Source: Notoacmeibacter sp. (GTDB lineage: Bacteria > Pseudomonadota > Alphaproteobacteria > Rhizobiales > Rhizobiaceae). Taken from it: a stretch of DNA of 64,000 bases. Positions 31,692 through 40,813 of this stretch are shown here, in pieces. The stretch lies in assembly GCA_019912385.1 (NCBI GenBank), contig JAIOIW010000065.1:1-64000 (forward strand). The letters run 5' to 3'. The first letter of the stretch is position 1. The number at the start of each line of letters is the position of its first letter. A program made the translations under genes and the position numbers. Below the pieces are notes generated by a model. That model had not been told where the DNA came from. It did no database searches and was given only the letters and a program-made list of their open reading frames with translations.

Positions 31692-31692
31692 C

Positions 31693-32148
31693 ATGGCAAC
31701 TAGTATTTTGAAACCACCTCCCGCCCTCGGACGCCTGCTGAATGTCGCGACCGCTGCTTGCAACGCGATGTGCCAGGACATGCTTGAACCGCACGGCCTG
31801 AGCCTCCCGCAATGGGTAATCCTTTCGGTATTGTGGCGGAAAGACGGGCTTCTGGTCAGCGAGATCGCGGAATATACCGACAACAATCCGCCGGCCGTTT
31901 CACGCATCATTGATCGGATGACCGAGAAAGGTCTGGTCATGCGCGATCCCGACCGGGAAGACCGCCGATCGGTCCACGTTTCCCTGACGGAGAAGGGCAA
32001 AGGCCTGCGCCATCTTCAGGATTTCTGGTTACGGGTGAATCAGGGCCTTCTCGCCGGCGTCGGCCCCGCGCAGGCTGATGCGCTGTTCGCGACATTGCAA
32101 CAAGTCGCCGACAATGCCCGCGCGGCACGCGAAGGGAGCGCTGAATGA
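31693..32148 (+). CDS. MarR-family transcriptional regulator
   Basis: A 151-residue winged-helix regulator. The MarR core covers about residues 35-110: LSLPQWVILSVLWRKDG, the recognition helix region SEIAEYTDNNPPAVSRIIDRM, and the wing DPDREDRRSVHVSLTEKG, all classic for the family. A slightly longer start at 31678 is possible but would precede the predicted transcription start. It is divergent from cytochrome b561 and convergent with the beta-lactamase-like gene. The likely target is its own promoter and perhaps cytochrome b561; the ligand is unknown. Confidence 0.88.
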   Translation: MATSILKPPPALGRLLNVATAACNAMCQDMLEPHGLSLPQWVILSVLWRKDGLLVSEIAEYTDNNPPAVSRIIDRMTEKGLVMRDPDREDRRSVHVSLTEKGKGLRHLQDFWLRVNQGLLAGVGPAQADALFATLQQVADNARAAREGSAE

Positions 32149-32161
32149 TTGCTTCGCGGCG

Positions 32162-33574
32162 CTATCGGGCGAGCGCCTTCGCCAGTGCCGTCACGAGCCC
32201 CTGCGGCTTGTAGCCGAGGTCCGACGGCGTCAGGCCCATGCGCACCACCACCAGGCCAAGCGATGGCACGATGGCGACCGACTGGCCATCATGGCCAAGC
32301 GCCCAGAACGTACCGGCGGGCATGTCGAAGCCCTTGTCCGGGTCTTCGCCCTTGGGCGTGCCGGCGTCAGGCCCGTGCAGCCAGACATGGTGGCCGTATT
32401 CCGGCTTGCCCCAGGACGCCATCGAAGCGGGCGCCGGCCTCGCCATCCAGTCGACATAGCCTGACGGCAGGATCGAACGTCCCTCCCATGCGCCGCGCTG
32501 GGCGAGCAGCAGGCCGAGACGCGCCCAGTCGCGCGCCGTCGCATACATGTAGGAGGAACCGACGAAAGTGCCCGAGGCATCGGCTTCCATGACCGCGCTT
32601 CTCATGCCTAGGGGATCGAAAAGGGCGGTCCGCGGATAGGCCAGCGGATCGCCACCCCTTACCGCACGCATCCAGACATTCGCCAGCATCACCGAAGTGC
32701 CGGATGAGTAGTTGAACAACCGGTCGTCTTCCGGATTGCCGTTTACCGGATCAAGGGGCTTCGACGACGCGAACCCAGCCATGTCGTTGTTCAGGTAGAG
32801 CATGCGCGTCACGTCGGAGACGTCGCCATAACCCTCGTTCCACGCAAGCCCGCTCGACATCTCCATCATCGCCGCCAGCGTGATGTCCTTGCGCGCGTCA
32901 TCTTTCCAGGCGTCGAACAACCCGGCCTGGTCGAGCGAGAGGTCGCCGGACTTGACCAGCGTGCCGATGATCGCCGCCGTGGCGGTCTTGGTCATCGACC
33001 AGCCGAGCAGCGGCATATCCTTCGAGATGCCGGCACCGTAACGCTCGCCGACGATCCGGCCGTCATGAACCACCACGACCGCGCGCATGCCCGGCCCGGT
33101 CAGCGACGGATCATCGAGCGCGGCTGTGATCGCCGGATACTGCGAAGGCTCCACAGCCCCGCCCTGCGGCCACAGCACCTTGTCGTCGAGCGGTGCCTGC
33201 GCGGCAACCGTAATTCCGATCCCCTGCGCCGAGGCGAGATCACCATCGGGTACGCTCGCGCAGCCAAGTCCGTCGCGCACAACCGCCGTTCCAGTGCCGA
33301 ACAGGCCAAGCAGGCGCGCGCGCACCGCTTTTTCTTCCACGTCCACGCTGATCGCCTTGAAGATCGGATGGCCGGGCGCCTTCAGATCGACCGCGATGAC
33401 CTCGCCGGCGTCGCGCCCCGAGATGAAGACGCTCGAGCAAACGATCTTGGCGGCATAATTGTTAGCAACGCGGATCAGTTCCGGCGGCGAGACAACCAGC
33501 CATGCCGCCGCCGCAACGAGCGCCACCACGACAACACCCACAAGCCACTTCAGCAAAACTGCAATCAGGCGCAT
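32162..33574 (-). CDS. Class C beta-lactamase-like serine hydrolase, membrane anchored
   Basis: A 470-residue serine hydrolase with an N-terminal membrane segment (residues 10-29) and a beta-lactamase/6-aminohexanoate-dimer-hydrolase-like catalytic domain. The nucleophile motif SMTK is at 193-196, the second motif YSS at about 289-291, and a late WALGHDG stretch replaces KTG. This motif set is typical of esterases or amide hydrolases of family VIII / NylB type rather than true AmpC. The catalytic domain probably faces the periplasm. It is divergent from the GH25 lipoprotein gene. The substrate cannot be inferred. Confidence 0.82.
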   Translation of the reverse strand: MRLIAVLLKWLVGVVVVALVAAAAWLVVSPPELIRVANNYAAKIVCSSVFISGRDAGEVIAVDLKAPGHPIFKAISVDVEEKAVRARLLGLFGTGTAVVRDGLGCASVPDGDLASAQGIGITVAAQAPLDDKVLWPQGGAVEPSQYPAITAALDDPSLTGPGMRAVVVVHDGRIVGERYGAGISKDMPLLGWSMTKTATAAIIGTLVKSGDLSLDQAGLFDAWKDDARKDITLAAMMEMSSGLAWNEGYGDVSDVTRMLYLNNDMAGFASSKPLDPVNGNPEDDRLFNYSSGTSVMLANVWMRAVRGGDPLAYPRTALFDPLGMRSAVMEADASGTFVGSSYMYATARDWARLGLLLAQRGAWEGRSILPSGYVDWMARPAPASMASWGKPEYGHHVWLHGPDAGTPKGEDPDKGFDMPAGTFWALGHDGQSVAIVPSLGLVVVRMGLTPSDLGYKPQGLVTALAKALAR

Positions 33575-33751
33575 CGTTTCTTCCCCCTGTCCCGGCGACG
33601 TGATATCACAACACTATCCCGAGTCCGGCCCCAATTTGCACCAGATTGAATGCGATCGGACAAGGGGGCGCGAGTTTACGCAGGGGCCGGTTCATTCCTG
33701 CCTGAAGTTCGGCTAGTTTGTCCAAGCGTCCGATTCGCCGGAGATCAGCGA

Positions 33752-34600
33752 TTGCGCCGCCTGTTGCCGATATTGCTTGCCTTGCCGTTGGCCGCCTGCT
33801 CCTCGTCGAGCAAGGACGTGCTTGACCTCGCGGTCGCGCCGCCGGCCCGCGAAATGGCCGAAGCCGCGACGACGGAGGAAACCCGCGTTGCGTCGCTGCC
33901 GACGACCGCCTATGCGGCACGCTTCCGCGACAACGACCCGCACGACTGGACCGGACATTCGCCCTGGGCTTATCCGGTTCACGGCATCGACGTCGCCAAG
34001 TACCAGAAGGACATCGATTGGCATTCGGTGCGCGCCGCCGGCGTATCCTTCGCCTATATCAAGGCCACGGAAGGCGGCGACATCCTCGATGACCGGTTCA
34101 AGGAGAACTGGCGCGGCGCAAAGCGGGCGGGCGTCCACCGCGGCGCCTATCACTTCTTCTATTTCTGCCGCCCCGCCTTCGAGCAGGCGCGCTGGTTCAT
34201 CCGCAACGTTCCGAAGGAAAAAGGCAGCCTGCCCCATGTCCTCGACATGGAGTGGAACCACAAGTCGCCGACCTGCAAGTTCCGCCCAGAGCCTGCGGCC
34301 GTGCGCAAGGAAATGACCGTCTTCATCGACCGCCTGACCCGTCATTACGGCAAAAAGCCGGTCGTTTACACGACACTCGATTTTTATCGCGATAACGAGT
34401 TGTGGAAGTTCAAGGGAGCCGAGTTCTGGCTGCGTTCGGTTGCCGGCCACCCGTCGGAAAAATATCCCAATGAACGCTGGACATTCTGGCAATATACCGG
34501 CACCGGCGTCGTACCCGGCGTCAGCGGCGACACCGACATCAACGTCTTTCGCGGTACGGCCCCCGAATGGCGCGAATGGGTGGCTAAAAACGCGATTTGA
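33752..34600 (+). CDS. GH25 lysozyme-like lipoprotein
   Basis: Muramidase of glycoside hydrolase family 25. The active-site signature GIDVAKYQKDIDW, VSFAYIKATEGGDILDDRF, YHFFYF, the acidic DMEWN and the final WTFWQYTGTG are all present. I start at the TTG at 33752, which has GGAG eight bases upstream and produces a clean lipoprotein signal MRRLLPILLALPLAAC with Cys16. The upstream ATG at 33650 would add a non-signal tail. The mature protein, 267 residues, would be anchored to a membrane facing the periplasm. It lies ahead of the MltB-like transglycosylase gene. Confidence 0.88.
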   Translation: MRRLLPILLALPLAACSSSSKDVLDLAVAPPAREMAEAATTEETRVASLPTTAYAARFRDNDPHDWTGHSPWAYPVHGIDVAKYQKDIDWHSVRAAGVSFAYIKATEGGDILDDRFKENWRGAKRAGVHRGAYHFFYFCRPAFEQARWFIRNVPKEKGSLPHVLDMEWNHKSPTCKFRPEPAAVRKEMTVFIDRLTRHYGKKPVVYTTLDFYRDNELWKFKGAEFWLRSVAGHPSEKYPNERWTFWQYTGTGVVPGVSGDTDINVFRGTAPEWREWVAKNAI

Positions 34601-34677
34601 AGAACCGTACGGCCGGAGCGGGGCAATCCCTGCCGTCCGTGCATGATGATTTTGAATGACTTGATGGGAGATCGCCG

Positions 34678-35850
34678 ATGCCGTTTCGCACTTTCGCCGC
34701 CGCTGTCACGCTCACGGGGCTCGTTGCCCTTCCCGCTCACGCCGAACAATGCGGCGGCGAGCTCGGCCAGTGGATGGCGGGACTGCGGGCGGAAGCGCAA
34801 GCCGCCGGCGTCGGCGCCAAGGGGCTCGCGGCATTCGATAGCGCGCGCTACGACAAGAGGGTCATTGGTCGCGACCGCGCGCAGGGCGTCTTCGCCCAGT
34901 CCTTTGATGAATTCTCGAGCCGCATGGTATCCGGCTACAGGCTGAAACATGGCGCGGCCAACCTGCAGAAATATGCGAGCACCTTCGCGCGAGCGGAACG
35001 CGAATATGGCGTTCCCGGCGCGGTCATCACGGCGTTCTGGGCGCTGGAGACGGATTTCGGCGCCGTCCAGGGCGATTTCGACACGCTCGATGCACTGACC
35101 ACGCTCGCCTATGATTGCCGCCGGCCGCATCTGTTCCGCCCGCAACTCATCGCTCTTCTGAAACTGTTCGACCGTGGCGACATTCCCGTCAACGTGCAGG
35201 GCGCCTGGGCCGGCGAGATCGGCCAGGTCCAGATCCTCCCCTCCGACATCCTGGAGCATGGCATCGACGGCGATGGTGACGGCCATGTCGACCTGCGCGG
35301 CTCCAAGCCCGACGTGATCATGACGGCAGCGCGGTTCATCAAGCATCTCGGCTGGCGCGCCGGCGAGCCCTGGCTCCAGGAAGTGCGCCTGACCCGCGAC
35401 CTGCCCTGGGACCAGACCGGGCGCACGACCCGCCTGCCCGTGGCGCAATGGGCGGCCTGGGGCGTTCAGCCGCGCACCGGCGAACTGGTGACAAACCTGG
35501 AGGCCAGCCTGCTGCTGCCGATGGGTAAGGACGGTCCGGCTTTCCTCGCCTATCCCAACTACAATGTCTATCTGGAGTGGAACCAGTCCTTCGTCTACAC
35601 GATGACGGCGGCTTACCTGGCGACGCGCTTCACCGGCGCGCCGAAAGTCGACTTGCGCAATCCATCGCCCGGCCTTTCCATCAACGAAATGAAGGCCTTG
35701 CAAGAAAAGCTCGATGCCCGCGGCCACGATGTCGGCAAGATCGACGGCGTGCTTGGAATCGGCACCCGGGAGGCGGTCCGTGCCGAGCAGAAGCGCCTCG
35801 GCATGCCCGTTGACGGCTGGCCGACGTCCGCGCTCTTGAACGCGCTGTAG
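34678..35850 (+). CDS. MltB-family lytic murein transglycosylase with peptidoglycan-binding domain
   Basis: Periplasmic lytic transglycosylase of family 3. The signal peptide MPFRTFAAAVTLTGLVALPAHA is likely cut after residue 22. The catalytic domain covers about residues 28-320, with the catalytic Glu124 in AFWALETDFG and the GEIGQVQILPSDIL segment. A peptidoglycan-binding_1 domain is at about 330-390 (LSINEMKALQEKLDARGHDVGKIDG, ending LLNAL). It lies 77 bases after the GH25 gene and before lrgA, in a wall-lysis neighbourhood. Confidence 0.92.
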   Translation: MPFRTFAAAVTLTGLVALPAHAEQCGGELGQWMAGLRAEAQAAGVGAKGLAAFDSARYDKRVIGRDRAQGVFAQSFDEFSSRMVSGYRLKHGAANLQKYASTFARAEREYGVPGAVITAFWALETDFGAVQGDFDTLDALTTLAYDCRRPHLFRPQLIALLKLFDRGDIPVNVQGAWAGEIGQVQILPSDILEHGIDGDGDGHVDLRGSKPDVIMTAARFIKHLGWRAGEPWLQEVRLTRDLPWDQTGRTTRLPVAQWAAWGVQPRTGELVTNLEASLLLPMGKDGPAFLAYPNYNVYLEWNQSFVYTMTAAYLATRFTGAPKVDLRNPSPGLSINEMKALQEKLDARGHDVGKIDGVLGIGTREAVRAEQKRLGMPVDGWPTSALLNAL

Positions 35851-35947
35851 GGCCGATCGCCACCGCATCCGGTTGAAACAGCTTCAGGCAATTTCCACTG
35901 GACAGGGCATTTCCTGCGCGTGAACCTGCTGCGAGGGGGATTTGATC

Positions 35948-36349
35948 GTGTCCGGTCGCCAAGGCAGTCAGCCACTCAACATCGCAGGCGCTCTCGCCAC
36001 CTTGCTCGCCTGCCAGCTGGCCGGCGAGGCATCCGTTCTTGCCACGCGCCAGGTCTTCCCGGCCTTCGCCTTTCCCGGCCCGGTCGCAGGCATGGTCCTG
36101 CTTTTCGTCGTTCTGCTACTGCGCGGCGGCCCCGGGTCGAGCCTGGACACGACGTCGCGCACGCTCCTGCGCAACCTGTCGCTGCTGTTCGTGCCCGCCG
36201 CTGTCGGCATCGTGCAATACGGCGACATGCTGGCCCGCTTCGGGCTGGCACTGATCGTCGCCCTCGTCGCCTCCACCGTACTGACCCTGCTGGTCACCGT
36301 CGGTGTTTTCCTGCTCGTTGCCGGACGTGAGCCGGAGGACGGCGGATGA
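35948..36349 (+). CDS. LrgA/CidA-family holin-like protein
   Basis: A 133-residue membrane protein with four hydrophobic segments and the family core FAFPGPVAGMVLLFVVLLL and RNLSLLFVPAAVGIVQY. CidA/LrgA proteins are holin-like and influence murein hydrolase activity and by-product export in Gram-positive bacteria. I start at the GTG at 35948, which has AGGGGG eight bases upstream; a TTG six bases earlier sits too close to that site. It overlaps lrgB by four bases. Confidence 0.87.
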   Translation: MSGRQGSQPLNIAGALATLLACQLAGEASVLATRQVFPAFAFPGPVAGMVLLFVVLLLRGGPGSSLDTTSRTLLRNLSLLFVPAAVGIVQYGDMLARFGLALIVALVASTVLTLLVTVGVFLLVAGREPEDGG

Positions 36350-37065
36350 ACGCGCCTGTCTCGCAGATCTGGGTCTATCTTTCCGCTTCCCCGCTCACCT
36401 GGCTGACCGCGACGCTCGTCGCCTATGTCGCCGCCGACGCCTTTGCCGCCAGGGTCAACCGTCATCCGCTGGCCAATACCGTCGTCATCGCTGCGGCGCT
36501 GCTCGCCGGCCTCCTGCTGGCAACCGGCACGCCCTACGCCGCCTATTTCGACGGCGCGCAGTTCGTCCATTTCCTGCTCGGCCCGGCGACGGTCGCGCTG
36601 GCAGTACCGCTATGGCGCAACATCGCCGTAGTGCGTCGCTCGCTTGCCGCCATGGCCGTAGCGCTTGTCGCCGGTTCCGTGACCGCCGCGGCAAGCGCCG
36701 TCGCCATCGCCTGGCTTTTCGGTGCGCCGCGCGAGATCCTGGCATCGCTTGCGCCGAAATCGGTTACCGCGCCGATCGCCATGGAACTGGCCAAGAGCCT
36801 CGGCGGCATTCCGGCGCTCGCGGCAGTCCTGGTCATCGCCACCGGAATTACCGGAGCCATCATCGTCACGCCGCTGATGAATGCCCTGAAAATCCGAAAC
36901 TACGCCGCACGCGGCTTTGCCGCCGGGGTCGCCTCGCACGGGATAGGCACCGCCCGCGCGTTCCAGGTTTCCGAACTGGCCGGAACATTCGCCGGCATCG
37001 CCATGGGCCTGAACGGCGCGCTCACCAGCCTGCTCGTGCTACTCTGGCTTGCCTTCGCCGGTTGA
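36346..37065 (+). CDS. LrgB-family membrane protein
   Basis: A 239-residue polytopic partner of LrgA with the family stretches FDGAQFVHFLLGPATVALAVPLW, LAPKSVTAPIAMELAKSLGG and AAGVASHGIGTARAF. LrgB/PLGG1 relatives export glycolate or similar small acids in plants, and LrgAB imports pyruvate in some bacteria. Which applies here is not known. Its start overlaps lrgA, and its end overlaps the convergent antiporter gene by 27 bases. Confidence 0.9.
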   Translation: MNAPVSQIWVYLSASPLTWLTATLVAYVAADAFAARVNRHPLANTVVIAAALLAGLLLATGTPYAAYFDGAQFVHFLLGPATVALAVPLWRNIAVVRRSLAAMAVALVAGSVTAAASAVAIAWLFGAPREILASLAPKSVTAPIAMELAKSLGGIPALAAVLVIATGITGAIIVTPLMNALKIRNYAARGFAAGVASHGIGTARAFQVSELAGTFAGIAMGLNGALTSLLVLLWLAFAG

Positions 37066-38448
37066 ACCGGCCCCGCCGGCATCGCCCGGAGGACGGGCGG
37101 TCTCCTCACCCGAGCCCGCTGCCGATGCCAGCCTCTCTGTGCGGCGGGCCTTGCGCCGCGCAGCGGCCTTGCGGAAGGCGCGCCGGCGCACCTTCAGCCA
37201 CCACAGCCCCTCGCCGACATTCTCGATCTCGTTGGCATAGGCCTCCGCCAGCGCCTCGCGATAGCTCGAATAGCCGTCATTGGCGATGTTCTCGATGCGA
37301 TGCATTACCGACATCCATGCCGGCGACAGCAAGAGCGTGATCGCGGTGACGGTTATTGCCAGGCGGTAGAAGTCGAAGCCCATGACCCCGCCGGTAAACG
37401 CGGCTGCGGCCAGTACAAAGGAAAACTCACCGATCTGGGCCATCGACAATCCGGCGATCAGGGCCGTGTCCTGATCGTGTCCGGTGGCGCGCAGCAGAAA
37501 AATGTTGAGCAGCGTCTTTGCCGCGGTCACCAGCACCACCGCGCCAAGCACCGTGCCGAGGTGACTGCCGATGTAATGCAGGTCGATCAGCAGCCCGATC
37601 GAGAGGAAGAAGACCACCAGAAGGATGCTCTGGATCGGCTCGATCACCGGAATGACCTTGTTGCGCATTGTCGAATTGCCGATCACCAGGCCGGCCATGA
37701 AGGCGCCATAGGCGGGCGACAGCCCGGCGGCACCCGCCACCGCCGCCGCGCCGAAGCAGGCGGCCAGCGAGCCGAGCGCCAGCAACTCCACCTTGTTGTC
37801 CATGTGCCGGGTAAACGGCAGGTGCAGCTTGCCCCGCCGGCCCAGCCACCAAAGCAATACGCCCAGCACCGCGACCGCCGCCGCGATCTTGAACGCGGTC
37901 GCCCGGGGATCGGCTTCCTCTCCGCTCAATGCTGTGATCAGGATCAGCATCGGCACGACGGCGATATCCTGCGCGATCAGCACGCCGATGGTGATCTTGC
38001 CGGCGTCGCCGCGCAGCTCGTCCATGTCGTCGAGCATCTTCATCGCCACCACCGTGCTGGAAAGCGCGATGATGAAACCGAGAACGACCCCCTCCGCGAC
38101 GGTTGCCGAGGTCAGCCAGGACAGCGCGTAGCCGATCACCAGCGACACCAGCAACTGCCCGCCCGCCACGATCACGGCCGGTCGCAGGCTGATGACGAAG
38201 GCCTTCAGCGAGATTTCCGTGCCGATGAAGAACAGCAGCACCAGCACGCCCATCTCGGCAAGCGAGGTAACATTGTCGGAAGCGGCGATGAAACCGAAAC
38301 CCGTCGGCCCCATGATCACGCCCGCGAGGATGAAGCCGACCAGCGGCGGCTGCTTCAGCCGCGTCAGGCCGAGGCCCATCAACACCGCAATGACGATAAC
38401 GAAGGCGATGTCGACAAGTGGAAAGCTGGTATGCGCTGCGTCTTCCAT
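37039..38448 (-). CDS. CPA2-family monovalent cation:proton antiporter (Kef/YbaL-like)
   Basis: A 469-residue antiporter with twelve to thirteen membrane segments. Landmarks are LTRLKQPPLVGFILAGVIMGPTGFGF, FFIGTEISLKAFVI, GFIIALSSTVVAMKMLDDMDELRG, LIAQDIAVVPMLIL (the ion-site QD motif) and GLSPAYGAFMAGLVIGNS. The C-terminal tail is basic, about 80 residues, without a TrkA-N NAD domain, unlike KefB/C. I start at the ATG at 38448 with GGGAG six bases away. The last 27 bases overlap the convergent lrgB gene. Confidence 0.88.
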   Translation of the reverse strand: MEDAAHTSFPLVDIAFVIVIAVLMGLGLTRLKQPPLVGFILAGVIMGPTGFGFIAASDNVTSLAEMGVLVLLFFIGTEISLKAFVISLRPAVIVAGGQLLVSLVIGYALSWLTSATVAEGVVLGFIIALSSTVVAMKMLDDMDELRGDAGKITIGVLIAQDIAVVPMLILITALSGEEADPRATAFKIAAAVAVLGVLLWWLGRRGKLHLPFTRHMDNKVELLALGSLAACFGAAAVAGAAGLSPAYGAFMAGLVIGNSTMRNKVIPVIEPIQSILLVVFFLSIGLLIDLHYIGSHLGTVLGAVVLVTAAKTLLNIFLLRATGHDQDTALIAGLSMAQIGEFSFVLAAAAFTGGVMGFDFYRLAITVTAITLLLSPAWMSVMHRIENIANDGYSSYREALAEAYANEIENVGEGLWWLKVRRRAFRKAAARRKARRTERLASAAGSGEETARPPGDAGGAGSTGEGKPE

Positions 38449-38529
38449 CAATTCTCCCTGTCGAATCAGCATAGGACGGCCATCGGGCCGTGCACACCGC
38501 CTTCAGGGGAGAAATGCAGCGAAAAGAGG

Positions 38530-38775
38530 TCAGAGCCGGTCGAAATCGTCCTTGTCTGTCGGCAAGAGCAATATGGCCGTCGTCAGATAGGCGAAGGCGA
38601 AGGTGACGCCGAAGGAAACCGCCATGATCAACACGATCACCGGCTTGTCGGACGATTGCGCGAACCGCTCTCCGAAACCGCCGATATTGAACCAGATGAT
38701 GCCGGCCGCCACTAGCCAGCCGATCACCATGCCGATCAGCGAATTGACGAGGACGAAACGGATCAGTTTGGGCAC
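38530..38775 (-). CDS. Small two-helix membrane protein, uncharacterised
   Basis: An 81-residue protein with two membrane segments (VNSLIGMVIGWLVAAGIIWF and VIVLIMAVSFGVTFAFAYLTTAILL) and an acidic C-terminus DKDDFDRL. The start is a GTG. It begins upstream of the antiporter gene on the same strand with an 81-base gap, so it could be co-transcribed. I do not recognise a named function. Confidence 0.7.
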   Translation of the reverse strand: MPKLIRFVLVNSLIGMVIGWLVAAGIIWFNIGGFGERFAQSSDKPVIVLIMAVSFGVTFAFAYLTTAILLLPTDKDDFDRL

Positions 38776-38908
38776 GGGGGTTCCCTGGGAAAACGGGGCG
38801 CGTCATGCGCCCGGCCCTGTGAAAATGGCGCCTCTGCAAGCCAAGGCAACGCGGCACTTCGCCGCCGCGCCCCTCCCCGTGCCTGCCGAACCATGCTATC
38901 GCAGCGCC

Positions 38909-39421
38909 ATGACCCGCTATGTCGCCCTTCTGCGCGCCGTCAATGTCGGCGGCACCGGCAAGCTGCCGATGACCATGCTTGCCGCCATGTGCGCAGACGC
39001 CGGATTTGCCGGACCGCGCACCTTTATCGCCTCCGGCAATGTCGTCTTCGGCAGTGACCTGCCCGAAGGCGCGGTCAAGGCGGAACTTGAAACGCGGCTT
39101 GCAACCTATGCCGGAAAGCCTGTCGGGGTCATGGCACGAACCGCAGAGGAGATGGCGGCAATCCGCGACGCCAATCCGTTTTCGTCCGAGCCGGGCAACA
39201 AGGTCGCCGTAATATTCCTGGACGCGCCGCCGCCCTCCGACGCGCTGGAGCGCGCCAAGGGGCAGACCGACGAGGTGATGCATCCGGGCGCACGCGAGAT
39301 CTACGTCTTCTATCCTTCCGGCCAGGGCCGCTCGAAGCTGAGGATCCCGGCCGCCGCGGCTGGCACGGCGCGCAACATGAACACGGTGGCGAAACTCGCG
39401 GAGATTGCCGCCGAGGGCTAA
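38909..39421 (+). CDS. DUF1697 family protein
   Basis: A 170-residue cytoplasmic protein matching DUF1697: MTRYVALLRAVNVGGTGKLPM at the start, FIASGNVVFGS, and the end RIPAAAAGTARNMNTVAKLAEI. The family has a ferredoxin-like fold with unknown activity. It is convergent with the decarboxylase gene; the two stop codons overlap by four bases. Confidence 0.88.
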   Translation: MTRYVALLRAVNVGGTGKLPMTMLAAMCADAGFAGPRTFIASGNVVFGSDLPEGAVKAELETRLATYAGKPVGVMARTAEEMAAIRDANPFSSEPGNKVAVIFLDAPPPSDALERAKGQTDEVMHPGAREIYVFYPSGQGRSKLRIPAAAAGTARNMNTVAKLAEIAAEG

Positions 39422-40638
39422 TCCGCCATCGTCTCCAGGCTGGCGAAGCTTTCCGGCGCCGCCCCCTCGTCGAATGGCGTTTCCACTTCCACGAAGGTGT
39501 CGGGATAAAATCCGTTGAAGCGCGTCCTCAGCGCCATGGAATAGGCGCCGATATGGCCGATCTCGATCCAGTCGCCGGTATCGACCGTCTCGGGCAGCCA
39601 GAACGGCCGCGACAGGATATCGACGCTGTCGCAGGTCGCGCCGCACACGCGGAACGGCACGATGGTGGCGGGATCGCCATTTCGGCTGCGGATCGCCGGA
39701 TCGGGGATGAAACGCGCGGGCAGCGTGATCTTGCCGGTCCAACTGTCCGACAGCGACGCCCAGATGCCGTCATTGATGTAGAGCCGCCGTCCTTTTCTCA
39801 GCAGCACGCGCACGATCAGCGAGAAGGCGCGCGCGACGATCACGCGGCCGGGTTCCGCGACCAGCGGCAGATCGTCGAACGCCCATTCGCTCAGGTCGGC
39901 GCGGATGCGGTCCATCAGGTTTTCCAGCGGCGGCATCTCGACCACCTTGCGACGCGGATCGTGACCGTATTCGGCCGGGAAGCCGCCGCCGATGTCGAGG
40001 CCGGCAAGATTCACGCCCGCGCGGTTGCGCACCCAGTCGGCCGAGCGCAGTGCACGCTCATAGGTATCGGGGTCCTCGATCTGGCTGCCGACGTGAAAGC
40101 AGATGCCGACCTTGTAGCCGGTGCGCGCCAGCCGCTGGATGAGTTCCACCGCGTAGGCCGGTGCCGCGCCGAACTTCTTCGACAGTTCGTAAGCCGCATG
40201 CCCCCTGGTCTGCAGCCGCACGAACACGGTCATCGACCCCGGATCGATGTCGAGCGCGCGCACCACGCGCGTCACCTTGGTCACCTCGTCCTCGTGGTCG
40301 ACCGCGATCACCCGGATGCCATAGCTTTCCAGCGCCAGGCGGATGTCGGACTGGGCCTTGACGGGGTGCATGTAGAGCATCTCCGCCTTCGGCGCGACGG
40401 AGCGCACTGCGGCGATTTCCGCGGGCGAGGCAACGTCAAAAGCCTCGACCCCGGCCTCTGCCAGCGTGCGCAGCACCATCTCCTCGCCATTGGTCTTGAC
40501 CGCATAAGCCGTCTTGCCCGGGAAAAGCGCCATGAACCGCCGCGCCTCGGCCTTGAGCACCTCGGGTCGAAAGCAATAGACCGGAACGTCTGGGCGCATG
40601 GTCATCGCCGCATCGCTGGCCGTGTTGAATCGCTGCAT
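39418..40638 (-). CDS. Type III PLP-dependent ornithine/lysine decarboxylase
   Basis: Fold-III PLP decarboxylase making putrescine and/or cadaverine in the cytoplasm. The PLP lysine is K48 in YAVKTN. Further motifs are FHVGSQIEDP, LDIGGGFPAEYG (phosphate binding), AEPGRVIVA, and GATCDSVDILSRP, where the Cys-Asp pair forms the active site of the dimer partner. The short alanine-racemase-like form without an extra N-terminal domain is typical of eukaryotic-type ODC found in alphaproteobacteria. I begin at the ATG at 40638 (406 residues); a later ATG at 40605 is also possible. It could not be told from sequence whether ornithine or lysine is preferred. Confidence 0.88.
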   Translation of the reverse strand: MQRFNTASDAAMTMRPDVPVYCFRPEVLKAEARRFMALFPGKTAYAVKTNGEEMVLRTLAEAGVEAFDVASPAEIAAVRSVAPKAEMLYMHPVKAQSDIRLALESYGIRVIAVDHEDEVTKVTRVVRALDIDPGSMTVFVRLQTRGHAAYELSKKFGAAPAYAVELIQRLARTGYKVGICFHVGSQIEDPDTYERALRSADWVRNRAGVNLAGLDIGGGFPAEYGHDPRRKVVEMPPLENLMDRIRADLSEWAFDDLPLVAEPGRVIVARAFSLIVRVLLRKGRRLYINDGIWASLSDSWTGKITLPARFIPDPAIRSRNGDPATIVPFRVCGATCDSVDILSRPFWLPETVDTGDWIEIGHIGAYSMALRTRFNGFYPDTFVEVETPFDEGAAPESFASLETMAD

Positions 40639-40813
40639 CGGAAACTGTCCATCCGCCGGCTTCACATCCTGCCACGTGACCAGAATTGACCGGTTATGGC
40701 AACAGCGCGCGTTTCGGGTGGCTTGCCGCATGATCCCGGCACAATATCGCGCGAGTTCATCGGGACCGTACAAAATGAGCGCATTCTCTATGCCAACCAG
40801 ATCACGAACCGCA

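Noticed and set aside
32162-33574. Annotation as an AmpC beta-lactamase / antibiotic resistance gene
   Set aside because: The KTG motif is replaced by a HDG-type stretch and YxN by YSS, which fits esterase or NylB-like enzymes instead.
37427-39742. Minus-strand frame of 771 codons
   Set aside because: It runs across the antiporter, small membrane protein and DUF1697 loci in a shifted frame; those genes account for the region.
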